NCBI GenBank assembly: GCA_035578175.1
Contig: JAQMRL010000002.1
Location: 94,156,748-94,220,747, forward strand
DNA length: 64,000 nucleotides
Reading direction: 5' to 3'
DNA from: Catonia carolina
Taxonomy: Eukaryota; Arthropoda; Insecta; Hemiptera; Achilidae
How positions within the stretch are numbered: the first letter of the stretch is position 1; the number at the start of each line of letters is the position of its first letter. The translations under genes and the position numbers were made by a program. Below are positions 35,447-46,406 of the stretch, in pieces. The notes below the pieces were generated by a model that searched no databases, was not told where the DNA came from, and was given only the letters and a program-made list of their open reading frames with translations.

Positions 35447-37189
35447 GGAAGCTAAGAACTTACTATTATTCCTCCCCATGAATTCTAAATGTACTACTGT
35501 ATTTACTTAGTAGTATTCTGACTGAAAATTATCCTGTTCATTAAATAGTTTCGTAAATTTATACAATAATATCAACTAAAACTTTTAGGTAAATTTCTAC
35601 GTTAATTTAATAAACTTTATATTAATAGAAAATAATTAATTTTCTACTGTACCTGAATCTGGCTCTGAATTTGACATCGTTTCATAGTTACATGTATCAA
35701 AATTAATTGATTGACTAAACTTTTGTAGTTTTTGTTTCTATTAAGTTTAAATGTAGAGTATTTCTCAAAATAGTTATCAATACATTTGTTTGTTATACTG
35801 CAATGATTCAACGTACAGTAATAAACTGAAGATTTTATCTTTAGTTCGTGTATTGAAAATGATTCGTGAAAACAGAATTAAATCCCGTTATATATTAAGT
35901 CACTTAAGCTTAGGTCCTTTCTAAAGTTGGGTAGGCCTATAATAAATAAACAATTTCCTATAAACTTTCAACAAAACTAATAATTATTTATTTACAAAGT
36001 TATAGGGTAAGATGGTATAATTTCGATCATTTTACACAATGATAAAACTGTTACTTTCGTACCGATCAAAAAAGTACTTTCATAATGATCGAAATTGTAC
36101 TTTTGTAAGTTTCAAAAACGTTTTGTATTATTTCAAAATTATCTGTTATGTAGCAGCATTTATGGCCAATTACTACCTTACAAAATGTACTTAACGTTAT
36201 TTATTTAATTGTATTTAATTATATATTTTAATATATAATTGCTAATTTTTTTAAATTAATAATTGGGCGAATTGAGTTTTATATTTTATTGTGCAACATA
36301 CTTCATTTAAAAGAACAATTTTATGTAATCAAATACTTCCTAGCACCAATAAATAATATTTTAATTGATTGGTCTTCCTAAATAAAGAAAAAGTTCTCGT
36401 ATCTGACACATAATCCTACGTAATAGTAACTTTAATAATACAAGATCAAAGGGCCTTCACAAGCAAAGAGACCTTGCAAGGAACAGACCTAAACTATCAT
36501 ATCTGTACTGATAGTCCCTACTGATAAGTTAGTTCTGGCATTGTTACGGAGATAAATAGGAGACAGGTAGAACATAGAGAATCCTTGTTTAGTTAGGCAT
36601 AACACAATCACATATAAACAAACACCCACACACGCGTAACCACAACCACTGATTGGTTGCTTATATGTAACTAATTTGGAATATTGATTATATCCATGAG
36701 ATATGAAACCGCCTTGATTGTGAACACTACAACTGATATAATTACTCCTATATCACATCTGTTTATATCATAATGTTACATCTAAGCGTTTAGCGTTATT
36801 TGTGTAATGAGTGGAATTCTTGTTGGTAACGAAGGAGATACTTACCTCCCTCGTTACTAAATATTTTATCTATCATTAATAAATTTTTTATAAATGCCCA
36901 GATATTTACTTGAATGTTATTTTAATTTAATTTTGTATGTAACATTCAATCCAGGTTTTTCCGAGATATGGTTACTAATAAAAGATAAAATTTTCTTTTA
37001 AACATAGCTTTAGACAAGTATTTACTAACATATTAATCAATTACAATAAATTATTAACGATTATAGCTATCAGAAAATTACATGTCTTAGAAATGTCATG
37101 AGTCGTTTTTACCAATTTCTGATAGGCCATAAATAAAAGTCAAGTGCACACACAAAAATTATTACTAATTGTATGCGTATGGCTACTAT
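35447..37189. other. Unassigned AT-rich sequence
   Basis: No gene is found. An inverted pair of AATTTCGATCATT lies at about 36020 and 36087. Confidence 0.4.
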
Positions 37190-37320
37190 TTGACATAATC
37201 ACCTCAACGATAGAGGCATTTGTCGTACCTGTAGACAAGCATTCGAATACCCTCTTCATGAGATGTTGCCGCTAATGAATTGTACTGGTTTCATATCCAA
37301 TTTAATACTAGCATTAATCA
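37190..37320 (-). pseudogene. C-terminal remnant of a second mariner-type transposase
   Basis: The minus-strand translation reads YNSLAATSHEEGIRMLVYRY, DKCLYR, a stop, GDYVK and a stop. This matches the DWL...FYEEGI.KLV.RYDKCL...GDYVEK ending of mariner-family transposases. It differs from the intact element at 44254-45574, which ends FQQLYERWNKCVDAGGEYFE, so it derives from another mariner lineage. The catalytic region is not recognised upstream. Confidence 0.65.
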
Positions 37321-37329
37321 ATGGAGAGG

Positions 37330-37998
37330 TCGGCTCTTTTATAATTACCGGCCATCTAATTTCAAGAATAATTAAACATCATTGAAAATAATTGAACTAA
37401 AAATTATTGTATCTCCAACACTTTGTCAAAAAATCTAAAGAATACTCGAAATAATATAAATAAATACAAATATAATAAATAAGAATGGATAACAATAAAA
37501 GGGATGTAAAAAAAAGCCTTTTTTATTCTATTGCAAAGGAACAATAGTTAAATGAGACAGTTGGTCAACTTGCAGGTAACAACCAACCTGTTATAACTTC
37601 ATACAATCCACGATCCTATTGTTCATTGTCACAGTATGTTTTAATTATATTATTTACTGTATCCAATAAGTTCAAACTTCTCAATAAGTAATAATATTTA
37701 AAAAGTATTTCTTGGAAACATTTTACACTCCCTCTTTCAAAATTTCCGGTTTGGCCATATGTTTAGTTTACTCACATTTGATTTAGTTTGTATTCGTTTA
37801 AACAAAAAGAAAGTACTACCTTAGAAGTACTCTGTGGAGAAAAAAAAACAGCGAATAGACGCAAGCAATAGTAAACGATGAACGATAGAGACTGCACTTC
37901 ACATAACTCACTCTATGTAATAAAATAGCACTCTCAAAATAAGCAAGGATCAGCCACTGTAAAACGGTTATTAATTCTTACTATGTATAAACAAGTAA
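37330..37998. other. AT-rich stretch without recognised gene
   Basis: Nothing supported was found. Confidence 0.4.
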
Positions 37999-38213
37999 TT
38001 AAATTCCTAAGAATGACCCGGAAAGCTGGATTAAGAGAAGTGGTGAATGAGAGAAGGGTCTTACACGAGATAATGGACCCAAAGATAGTGCAGACGTTAT
38101 TTTAGGAAAAGAAGAACCGTACAACAGAAGGAAGTTTAAAGGTCTACCAACACCTGAACAGAATAGATGACAATCATTTGACACAACAAATAAGTATAAG
38201 ATTAAAAATTTAA
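37999..38213 (+). pseudogene. RTE-type LINE C-terminal remnant
   Basis: The plus-strand frame MTRKAGLREVVNERRVLHEI, MDPKIVQTLF, a stop, then VYQHLNRIDDNHLTQQISIR, LKI is colinear with MIRKAGLKKVEKFKRQILNK, IIGPKI and YGHLYEMDEKRLARKIF at 12140-12350. It is the same family, with one stop and an eroded middle. Confidence 0.68.
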
Positions 38214-38792
38214 CCTAAGCCCCAGATATACGATTTGAAAAGATCAGAAGATAACTTGAAAAATAAGAATAAATCGAGAAAACATTGTGTGTTTTTACAG
38301 TAAAAACATGCTAAAAATGTGAGCTGCAAAGCGACATACCAGAAAGTTTAAAAGTTCTTCTACGTGGTTTACAAAATGACCCAGAATATCTTAAAAATTG
38401 AAATACAAACGTTAAAGAAACTAAGGTACAATTCTAATTTTTAAATAATATTTTAGCAAAATTATTTAAAATATTGAAATTCTTTTTCATTTATGTGAAT
38501 CTACGGATAATTTTTTTATTATGTTTTTTGTTACTAAACAAGGATTTTTGAGTTTTTGTTGTTTGAACTTTCTATTCTTTGATGTCAGTTTAACAAAAAT
38601 TCAATGAAAAGTGATTGATAATATTTACTCAAAACTGAATTGAAGGTCTCAGATTTTATTTCTTAGAAGTTTTTACGAAATTTCAGTAAAATTTTATACT
38701 CAACTTCATTCTGTATCACATCTCATTCAATTGCTTATGACATAAATGATACGACTTTGAGTTAAGCGATAAAACAATTGAATAAATAAGAA
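38214..38792. other. AT-rich stretch without recognised gene
   Basis: Nothing supported was found. Confidence 0.4.
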
Positions 38793-38940
38793 TTTTTTTT
38801 AAGTTAGCATCAAAAGCTCGAACATTGGCGACTATTGTCTACTTTGATTTGTAATAGTTTCCGGACCTTAGTCGGGAATCTTGCTTGGGACCTTTTGCTT
38901 TGTAAGCCAGAGCGCTAAACAATACGCCACAAAGGCGGTC
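38793..38940 (-). mobile_element. tRNA-derived SINE
   Basis: On the plus strand it runs from a T-run at 38793-38800 to CGCCACAAAGGCGGTC at 38925-38940. On the minus strand this is a tRNA-like head (GACCGCCTTTGTGGCG), a mutated box B, and an A-tail. The body is more diverged than at 54148-54300. Confidence 0.75.
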
Positions 38941-40439
38941 AATGGTGATTTTAATTTGGAAAATCATCGATATTATATAATATACTATAATGAGTGTGGG
39001 AGTTCTCAGTATGGGTTAATAATTCATCACCACTGAATGCTCAATTATAACACTCTTATGCACTACAAAGTAAATCTAGAAGACACTTGTTAAACTAACC
39101 GTGACATGTTAGACAGTTCGCTATATCTTGATTTGAATGCAATACCTTTAATACATACGTATGCATTAACTGATATATATTTGATAAAGTTTGTAATATG
39201 GTACAGCAATGTACTCAGGATGTACATATTCTGCTCAATAGCTAATCTCTTGCAACCTCATACCCATCTGAAACAAGCTTTATGTAACTTTACAACCAAA
39301 CTCTTGTCGCTTGAAATACAAAATCAAATTACAAACACCACTGCTCGTTCTCCCAACGACAAGAACAACAAACAAAAATTACAAAACGAAAAAATGCAAT
39401 TAACTCTTCTCTAATGCTACTACATTCCTACAAAAATGGAAACAATGCCAAACACGCGAGCACACGGAAAAATAACAAACATTTTAATTATTTTTTTTTA
39501 ACTCAATATTGTTGAAACGCACACAGAAATTTATTTACTTTTTAAGTCTCATATTCGGTTTTACGTTCTCTTCGTTCCCAATACATAGAAAGTTATGAAA
39601 TCGAAAAAACCTAAATAGAGATATTCATTCTGAAATCTTTTCCAAAAATTATTATTAGTTTCAGAGATTGGCATAAAAATAATACTCGTCACTCTCTACG
39701 TTTATGTTTTCGAGAACAAAATTTCAGTATTCTTTACAAAAGCATAATGAGTAGACAACTGTATTTTATTCCCCACGAGGGTATGCCAAACTTGTAGTAT
39801 AATTAAATTGCCCCTCACAAGAGAATGCCAAATTTGAAGAAATTAAATTAATATTGTATTCTTTATTTATGTTGTATCAGCTTTCAAGTTTAATCTTATT
39901 ATTTCTCATTTACCTTGTCCCTTATTTGGTTCAATAAAACATCATTCACATTAATACATTATGATTTTATTTAATTATTGTTTCATCATTACATAATATC
40001 CTTTATAGTTATCATCATATTAATTTTCATAATCTTTAAAAATGTCTGTTTTGAAATGTAGGTTAAATATACATGTATTTTTATTATTTGTTAGTTGTTC
40101 ATTAATTTGTTTTTCTATTAAATGAGTCTTTTCCTTATATTGCAATTATGATATATTTAAATCATATTATAGTTATGATTTGTATTTAAAATAATATACT
40201 TATTACTGTTTTTTAAGAACGAATGAGGGACCTACTCGCTTGGTTTGGCCTCCAGTCCCCCACTAAAATAATTTAAAACTTATATTTCTTCTTCTTAGTT
40301 GCCTAGTAACCATATTTTGTTTATCAGAATTAAATAATTTTTAAATATTTCATCTTCATCAGCTGGAATTATTCAGATTTATTTAAATAGATTCAAATGT
40401 AAACAACACCAGGTGTGCACTAAATTTGTCTCATTACAG
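38941..40439. other. Unassigned sequence
   Basis: The plus-strand frame at 39106-39414 (102 codons) has no recognised domain and its second half is Asn/Lys-rich; it is not called as a gene. The rest is AT-rich. Confidence 0.35.
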
Positions 40440-40645
40440 TGTGAAAGAGTGATTTTCCGTATTTTTAAGCCAAACTGAGGTTTATTTTCATTTTGCGTCT
40501 TTCACTCATGATTAAAATAAGGTTACGTGTTTTAAGATTAGTTTTTCTATTTATTTCTAATGTTTTATTACCAATGTTAGGTTATATTGCTCATTATTGG
40601 CATTGGCAAGAGAAAGTCGTGTGAGTGTTTCCCACCAGATTTTTT
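40440..40645 (+). repeat. Family A repeat, 3' end only
   Basis: It matches the last ~200 bp of 41781-42760: GTGATTTTCCGTATTTTTAAG, CATTTTGCGTCTTTCACTCA, GGCAAGAGAAAGTCGTGTGA and CCACCAGATTTTT. Family C copy 2 begins directly afterwards. Confidence 0.8.
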
Positions 40646-40654
40646 AATGCAATT

Positions 40655-41215
40655 TTAAACTTAACGCAAAGATGATAAAAGTCTGAATAATAACGTTCTT
40701 AGAATTAAAATTTAAAACACAGCCATTAGTTTGTTTAAAACAAATAGGCTACATTAAACTCTGAACAAAAAATGAAACTAATCATGACTCTGAACTGTGC
40801 ATTGATATCTTGAAACATGATTATCATAATGAAGATGACGATAATGACCATTATGGAGATGATATTTATGCAGATTCTGAGATAACGATGATTATTAGTA
40901 AAAGCAAAAAACAAAACTAAATGAGTTGAATGATTAACAAAACCGTAAAGGTAAGTCCAATGATTTGGAACATTGCAGTCTGTAAGTATCTTCGCAGTTG
41001 TTGAGGAGGTTAATTGCGAGAGGGATTTGATGCTCTTCTAACTTTTGTAAATGTTTCTCGCTACGTTGTTTCATTTCTTTTTTATGAAGGTCAGGTGTTG
41101 GTCGTTGTGCAATATTTCTTCTTTTACGAAGGGCAGGTTTAAATCATTGCACAATTTTCCATTTGTTACATAAAATGGGGCTGCAGGGATCAGTCTCAGG
41201 CATATTTATTGAAAG
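40655..41215 (+). repeat. Dispersed repeat family C, copy 2
   Basis: Colinear with 1375-1855. An acidic stretch (DYHNEDDDNDHYGDDIYADS) ends in a stop at about the position equivalent to copy 1, followed by GTAAGTCCAATGATTTGGAA, TTCTTTTACGAAGGGCAGG and GGGATCAGTCTCAG. This copy has an extra partial duplication of the TTTTTTATGAAGGTCAGG / TTTTACGAAGGGCAGG segment near 41078-41130. The class is unknown. Confidence 0.65.
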
Positions 41216-41302
41216 CTAAATTTGATCGAACATTCAAATAAAACAAATTGTATAAAAAAAATTATTTTTAAAAATTCGTTAGTTCTATACATGTATCAGG
41301 AA

Positions 41303-41465
41303 TTTTTTTTTTTTTTTTTGGTTTAACGTCCGACTGTTCTGCAATTACTGCTAATCCAGACGGTGAAGAATGAAATAATTTTTGTAACGTATAAAAATAT
41401 GCCGTGGCTGAATGGGATTCGAACCCAAGACCGCATGATGAGAGGTGAGCACGCCTCTTATTCAG
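41303..41465 (-). mobile_element. tRNA-derived SINE with long A-tail
   Basis: On the minus strand the head has CTCATCATGCGGTCTTGGGTT followed by a perfect box B (GGTTCGAATCC), nearly identical to the head at 14750-14800. The tail region CGTCTGGATTAGCAG and CAGTCGGACGTTAAACC leads into an A-run (T-run at 41303-41319). The start of the head is eroded. The 51-bp insert at 5154-5204 matches its tail. Confidence 0.8.
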
Positions 41466-41780
41466 GAAGATTAGAAATAAAGAGTAGAGGCTTGTTAATG
41501 CAACATTTTACAAAAAAAATCTTTAAACTTTATGACGTTCGTATTTTTTCTCCCTTTATTTAGGAAATTCACAATCTGCTGGAAACGATCAGTGAATGCG
41601 ATAACACAAAATTTGGAAAAAATTAACATGATAAAAAAAGTGAGTGGAGGCACAGTTCAGTGACAGAACTCCGACGTGAATAGATAAGTAGCATTAAGTG
41701 CAGCATTTAGAACACTGTAATGGATAGTCATTTACAGTACTGCGTTAATTGATGAAATCCCGTATTTAATCACTTTTTTT
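41466..41780. other. Unassigned spacer
   Basis: Nothing recognised between the SINE and family A copy 5. Confidence 0.4.
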
Positions 41781-42760
41781 ATTTCTCTTGCCTATATGAA
41801 TATATAGGAAGGAAAGTATCGTTTTCGTGTCGATTTTTCGAAATCGAGTTTCACCGGATCTTTACGTTTTCAGACCCCCTGAACCCAAAAAATATGTTTT
41901 TAGCGATTGGTGTGTGTGTGTGTGTGTGTGTCTGTGTGTTTATGTGTGTCTGTTTGTGTGCGCGTGCGTGCGTGCGTGCGTGTGTGTGTGTGTACAAAAT
42001 ATCTCAAGAACGGAACATCGTACGAACTTGAAACTTGAAACTTAAGTTATATACCACTACCGGACCCGACACGAACATTTTCATCAAAATCGGTCAACCG
42101 GAAGTAGTAGTTTATTCGTAAAATTTTTCACTTTTTTGCGATTTTCTCAAAAACTGGTCCTACTATTTTTTTTTAAATCGCCTGATTTACTAAATTTTTT
42201 ATTCTCTAAAAGATAGGGTAGGCGCCATGTTTGCTGAAATTCTTGGTGAGGGTGTTTTTACGTAAAGAAAGTGTTTTTGTAAGATTACGGCTTTAATGTT
42301 AATTTTAGAGCAAAAATGTATAAAATAAAAGTAGTAGAGAATTTAAAAACTTTTATTTCAAACATTTTTTTGTTTAATGCTTAGTTTAGCGGTAATTAGC
42401 GATTTTCTGTTTTTTCTTACGAAAACGTGAAAAATCTATTTTTTTAAGATTTCGGCCTTAGTAGGCACTTTACGACAAAAGTGTATATAATAAAATTATA
42501 GAAAATTAAGAGATCTGCAACTTTTATTTAGAGAATTTTTCTCTACAGAGCCTAGTTTAGCGTTAAAGTGTGATTTTCCGTTTTTTTTTAAGCCAAATTG
42601 AGTTCGATTTTCATTTTGCGTCATTCACTAATGATTAAAATAAGGTTATGTTTTTGAAGTTAGTTTTTGTTTATTTCTAATATTTTATTAATAATGTTAG
42701 GTTTATTATTAATTATTTGCATTGACAAGAGAAAGTTGTGTGAGTGTTTCACACCAGATT
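41781..42760 (+). repeat. Family A repeat, copy 5 (best full-length copy)
   Basis: About 980 bp. It starts TTTCTCTTGCCTATATGAATATATAGG, an imperfect hairpin, and ends GACAAGAGAAAGTTGTGTGA; the CTTTCTCTTGCC / GGCAAGAGAAAG ends are inverted. Inside are a (GT)n/(GCGT)n tract at about 41911-41993, ATTTTCATCAAAATCGGTCA, and two ~180-bp subunits (about 42284-42460 and 42461-42640), each ending TAGTTTAGCG...GATTTTC-GTTTT. The frame over the GT tract (41827-42045) is a microsatellite artefact. No protein similarity was recognised. It may be a non-autonomous DNA element, but duplications were not identified. Confidence 0.8.
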
Positions 42761-43500
42761 TATATGTATAGAATCTCATGAAATTTTTTTCATGAAAATG
42801 TTCATTAATGAAAATCATAATATCAGTTTTTCTGAACATCGTTTGTTAAAAAATTTACTCACTGGGCACTCAATGTATAGTCCCAAATAAATGATAAAAG
42901 TTCTAAAACGGGTAGACTAAATTTCAGTTGTAGTATAATATATAGTGATTTAAATGGGTTTTTCAACTTTTAAACCAATTATCATGATATTCATCATAGA
43001 GTTACATTTTAATAACATTTAACAGTTTTTTTTTTATTTACGTGGTCGTTTTTGAGTTTATTCTTAGAACGAAAGGTGTCCCTTTAGACATATTCGGCAT
43101 ATCTGTAACCCAATAAGATTACTTCAATAAAGAATACATAAGCTAACATAAATTAACGTGAATAACATTTCTCTAATTTACGCTTTAGTTTATTTATTAT
43201 TGAATAATTTACTATACAATTTATTGTTGTATACAACATTTATTGTTGAATTTATTATGTAGTAACAAAGAGATACTTCCTGGGTGGGAAATCTATCAAA
43301 ATATGTGATCAAGGTGATCTGGATCTTGAAATTGTTTTAAAATGTTGAGAGGAAATTTTATTCACACTACGTTCGTTTTAATTTTCTTTCTTTTTTTGTA
43401 CATTATCTTTTCATTAAATTTGATACTTAAAAAGTATTCTAAAGAATGAAGGAATAATAAAAATATTTTAAAAAAATATATAGTACAGTATATATTTTTT
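42761..43500. other. AT-rich stretch without recognised gene
   Basis: Nothing supported was found. Confidence 0.4.
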
Positions 43501-43508
43501 TATCTAAG

Positions 43509-43695
43509 TTGTATATCTGAGCTCAGAATTGAAGTGACAAGAAGGCTCGAGTTAAGAGTTGTAAATGGCAGGAGAAGGCGGGCAGTAAATCGTACAACGC
43601 TTAGCGAGTTTACATCAAATAATGATGTCTGCCAGGAAAATATGACTGAAAATGGCAACGTTAATGATACACAGGGATGGGAAATTCCAAAATGA
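43509..43695 (+). CDS. Possible coding exon or fragment of unknown origin
   Basis: Directly after an acceptor-like pyrimidine run ending TATCTAAG (43501-43508), a frame stays open for about 62 codons to TGA at 43693-43695: CISELRIEVTRRLELRVVNG, then RRRRAVNRTTLSEFTSNNDV, ending GWEIPK. It lacks an ATG, is GC-richer than the flanks and is hydrophilic, with an Arg cluster. No family was recognised. It could be an internal or terminal host exon, a TE fragment, or chance. Confidence 0.25.
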
Positions 43696-44251
43696 TGGAA
43701 GGGAAAATGAGGAAAAACCAATGATTATGACCAGTAATCACACAAACCCCTCACCCTGTTTGACTCTTTCTACAAATCCTACCCTACTACGCAGGGAAGT
43801 ATATTTATAAAATGATGGAAACCAAGATATTTTTTATGTTGAACGTTTACTTTAAATTTATCATGGTTTAATCTAGAATATGAAACACACTTTACAACAC
43901 ACTTTACAAGGTAAAGTAGATTTACGCAACAATCCTTTGTATAATGCAAGTTTTATAACACTGGACACATGTTATCTAAGTTATTTCGTAACCTTAAATC
44001 TTTCTGGTTAGTAAAGGTTTTAAAGAATGTAATACTGAGTACTAACTAGGACTTACATGCGACATGGATTTTCTACTAAATTAAAGATACAAAACAACTG
44101 CTTTTTTCAATTTTGTGACATTACAGGCCTTGGTACATATCCAAGACTAACGGTACATAGAGACACGAACACTTCTACAGTATCAGAAAAAGTTCAGAAG
44201 TTTTTTCTATCAGTTACCAAACATCACTTGAAAACCTACACCCTACAGATT
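43696..44251. other. Flank of the mariner element
   Basis: AT-rich with no recognised feature. The short frame at 44057-44344 runs across the mariner boundary and is not a gene. Confidence 0.45.
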
Positions 44252-44253
44252 TA

Positions 44254-44284
44254 CGAGGTAGGGTCAAAAATTTCCCGGAATGGT
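44254..44284 (+). repeat. Mariner left terminal inverted repeat
   Basis: CGAGGTAGGGTCAAAAA followed by TTTCCCGGAATGGT; pairs with 45544-45574. The transposase would bind here. Confidence 0.92.
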
Positions 44285-44450
44285 CGCTTACAGTCACGTA
44301 TTTGTAAGCTGAAAGGGAAATTTTTGTTTGTGAGGTTGGCATAACTGGTAGTGAATGTGCTTTTGAGGTTAGCAGGCAGTTGTAGTTGGTTCCGTGCGTT
44401 CGGTGTTTAATATTGTAGATCGTAGTTTCTGTCTTTCGTCGGATTGTGCA

Positions 44451-45503
44451 ATGTCGTCATTAGAGCAGCGTGGCAATATTAAATTCTGTGTGTTGCTGGA
44501 GAAATCACCCTCAGGAACTCTTGAGATGCTAAAAAAAGCATACGGAAATTCTGCGATGAAGAAAACAGCAGTTTACGAGTGGCATAAGCGTTTTCGCGAC
44601 GGTCGCACAAAAATTGAAGATGACGTTCGGACTGGGCGGCCTTCCACTTCCACTACAGACGACAATGTTGAGCGCGTTCGACAAATTGTGCGTGCGGACA
44701 GGCGAACAACCATCAAAACTATTGCCTCTGAAGTTGGTATTTCACATGGGAGTGTTCACAGCATTCTTCATAATGACTTGAACATGCACCGTGTTTGTTT
44801 GCACATTGTTCCAAAAATGTTATCCCCTGAGCAAAAGGAAATGAGAGTGACCATGTCCAGGGACTTGATTGAAATGGCTGATGCAGATGACAGCTTCCTG
44901 CGCAAAATTGTTACAGGTGATGAGACATGGTGCTTTCTTTACGACCCTCAGACAAAACGGCAGTCCGCTGAATGGAAGTCAAAAACTTCACCAAGAAAAC
45001 AAAAATTTCGCTTGGACAGAAGCCGGGGTAAGGTGATGTTGGAGGTGTTTTTTGATTACCGTGGAGTGATTCATTATGAATTTATTCCTGAAGGGAGAAC
45101 AGTAAATAAAGAATTGTACACAGAGATCTTAAAACGGCTACGAGATGCAATTCGACGAAAACGACCTGAAAAATGGGCAGAGAATGACTGGTATTTGTTG
45201 CACGACAATGCCCCAGCACATCGATCCCTAATGGTGAAACAATACCTTGCCACGAATAATGTTACCACTCTGGAACATCCTCCATATTCTCCCGATCTCG
45301 CACCACCAGATTTCTACCTGTTTCCAAGGTTAAAAATGGCATTGAAGGGACATCGTTTTGCTGATTCGTCAGAGGTGATTGAAAATGCGACGGAGCGGCT
45401 GAAGGAACTTTCAAAAAACGGCTTTCAAGAGTGTTTCCAACAATTATATGAACGGTGGAATAAATGTGTAGATGCAGGAGGAGAGTATTTTGAAGGGAAA
45501 TAA
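44451..45503 (+). CDS. Mariner transposase, intact, 350 residues
   Basis: It cuts and pastes the surrounding element into TA sites. The start was taken at the ATG of MSSLEQRGN (44451), matching the usual ~345-residue length; the frame is open upstream to 44394. The N-terminus carries paired helix-turn-helix modules: AVYEWHKRFRDGRTKIEDD (residues about 40-58) and the GRPSTST AT-hook-like linker, then TIASEVGISHGSVHSIL (about 90-106). The DD34D catalytic triad is Asp157 (VTGDETW), Asp252 (LLHDNAPAHRS) and Asp287 (YSPDLAPPDFYLF), with 34 residues between the last two. The linker usually written W/FVPxxL reads IVPKML (from residue 119), a substitution at its aromatic position. No stops or frameshifts. 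Confidence 0.95.
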   Translation: MSSLEQRGNIKFCVLLEKSPSGTLEMLKKAYGNSAMKKTAVYEWHKRFRDGRTKIEDDVRTGRPSTSTTDDNVERVRQIVRADRRTTIKTIASEVGISHGSVHSILHNDLNMHRVCLHIVPKMLSPEQKEMRVTMSRDLIEMADADDSFLRKIVTGDETWCFLYDPQTKRQSAEWKSKTSPRKQKFRLDRSRGKVMLEVFFDYRGVIHYEFIPEGRTVNKELYTEILKRLRDAIRRKRPEKWAENDWYLLHDNAPAHRSLMVKQYLATNNVTTLEHPPYSPDLAPPDFYLFPRLKMALKGHRFADSSEVIENATERLKELSKNGFQECFQQLYERWNKCVDAGGEYFEGK

Positions 45504-45543
45504 TGTAAGAATGTTATAAATATTTTTAATAAATTTTTAATAA

Positions 45544-45574
45544 CCAATTCCGGGAACTTTTTGACCCTACCTCG
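45544..45574 (-). repeat. Mariner right terminal inverted repeat
   Basis: Reverse complement CGAGGTAGGGTCAAAAA followed by GTTCCCGGAATTGG. It differs from the left end at about two positions in 30. Confidence 0.92.
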
Positions 45575-45576
45575 TA

Positions 45577-46406
45577 TGTCAATAAAATCGCGTCAAAAAC
45601 AAAACAACATATTTTTAATTTTAGAATGATACCAGAAAATATTACTCACTCAGAACTTACAACACAAGTACTAATTGCTCTATAAAAGCAGATCGTAGAA
45701 TTCACAGTAACACAAAAAATAAAAAAAGTCAATTGTGATGAATTTGTTCTAAATGTATGGAAATATTTATTATTCTTATTTTAAATCCTTATATTTAAAT
45801 TATGTTATTTTCATACCTTACAAAAGAGTTACAGTTCTGAAAATTAGCATGTGTATTATCTAATCGATAACTACTATAAAAATAAACCATTTTATTACGA
45901 CCAATTTCCCTTAAGGGGTAAAAAAATGTAACTTCCCTTCATAAATAAATATTATTCTTTTATTTTTCGCCCGAGATCATTTCTAAAATGTAGCATGTAT
46001 ATGCTAAGTTATAATATCCTAGATCTACACTATGTGTCATATCATTGTGAGCTTGAAGGTTGATGGATTTAGCTGCAGTATTGCTGGTTTCAATCTCCCA
46101 ATTGTTACTTATACTATTACCTGAATTATACAACTACACGAACGCATTAAAACGACGGAATCTATCCAAGAATGCGATGTGTTATTGACGCATTATTGTT
46201 TAACTTTAATTTCCGGTTAGTATATAGTTTACTAAGTTTTTTTATTGTACGAAATAACATTACAATACTTTCACTTATATACTTAGACTGCCTAAAAGGA
46301 TACTGTACTTGCAGATGGAGGGAAAATGGCCAAGAAGTGATCAAGAGTGAAGTGGATAGGTTCAATTATGGATGAGTTGGGAAAAAGATGAGATCTAAAA
46401 AAGCAA
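45577..46406. other. Unassigned sequence
   Basis: AT-rich, no recognised feature. Confidence 0.4.

Larger units (their letters stand above)
44254..45574 (+). mobile_element. Complete mariner element (1321 bp)
   Basis: The ends are inverted repeats: CGAGGTAGGGTCAAAAA then TTTCCCGGAATGGT at the left, against CGAGGTAGGGTCAAAAA then GTTCCCGGAATTGGT on the minus strand at the right. Identity over the first 30 bases is near-perfect. TA flanks both ends (44252-44253 and 45575-45576), the mariner target duplication. The size matches the usual ~1.3 kb. It holds one uninterrupted transposase gene, about 197 bp of 5' leader and about 71 bp of 3' sequence. Intact ends, duplications and gene suggest a recent and possibly autonomous copy. 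Confidence 0.96.

Noticed and set aside
36015..36100. Inverted AATTTCGATCATT pair as a MITE
   Set aside because: Arms are only 13 bp, with no target duplication or further end symmetry.
39106..39414. 102-codon plus-strand frame as a gene
   Set aside because: No domain, no splice or initiation context, and Asn/Lys-rich low-complexity end.
41827..42045. Plus-strand frame with repeated Cys-Val residues
   Set aside because: Translation of a GT microsatellite within family A; composition is an artefact.
45074..45268. Minus-strand frame inside the mariner transposase gene
   Set aside because: Shadow of the transposase coding sequence.
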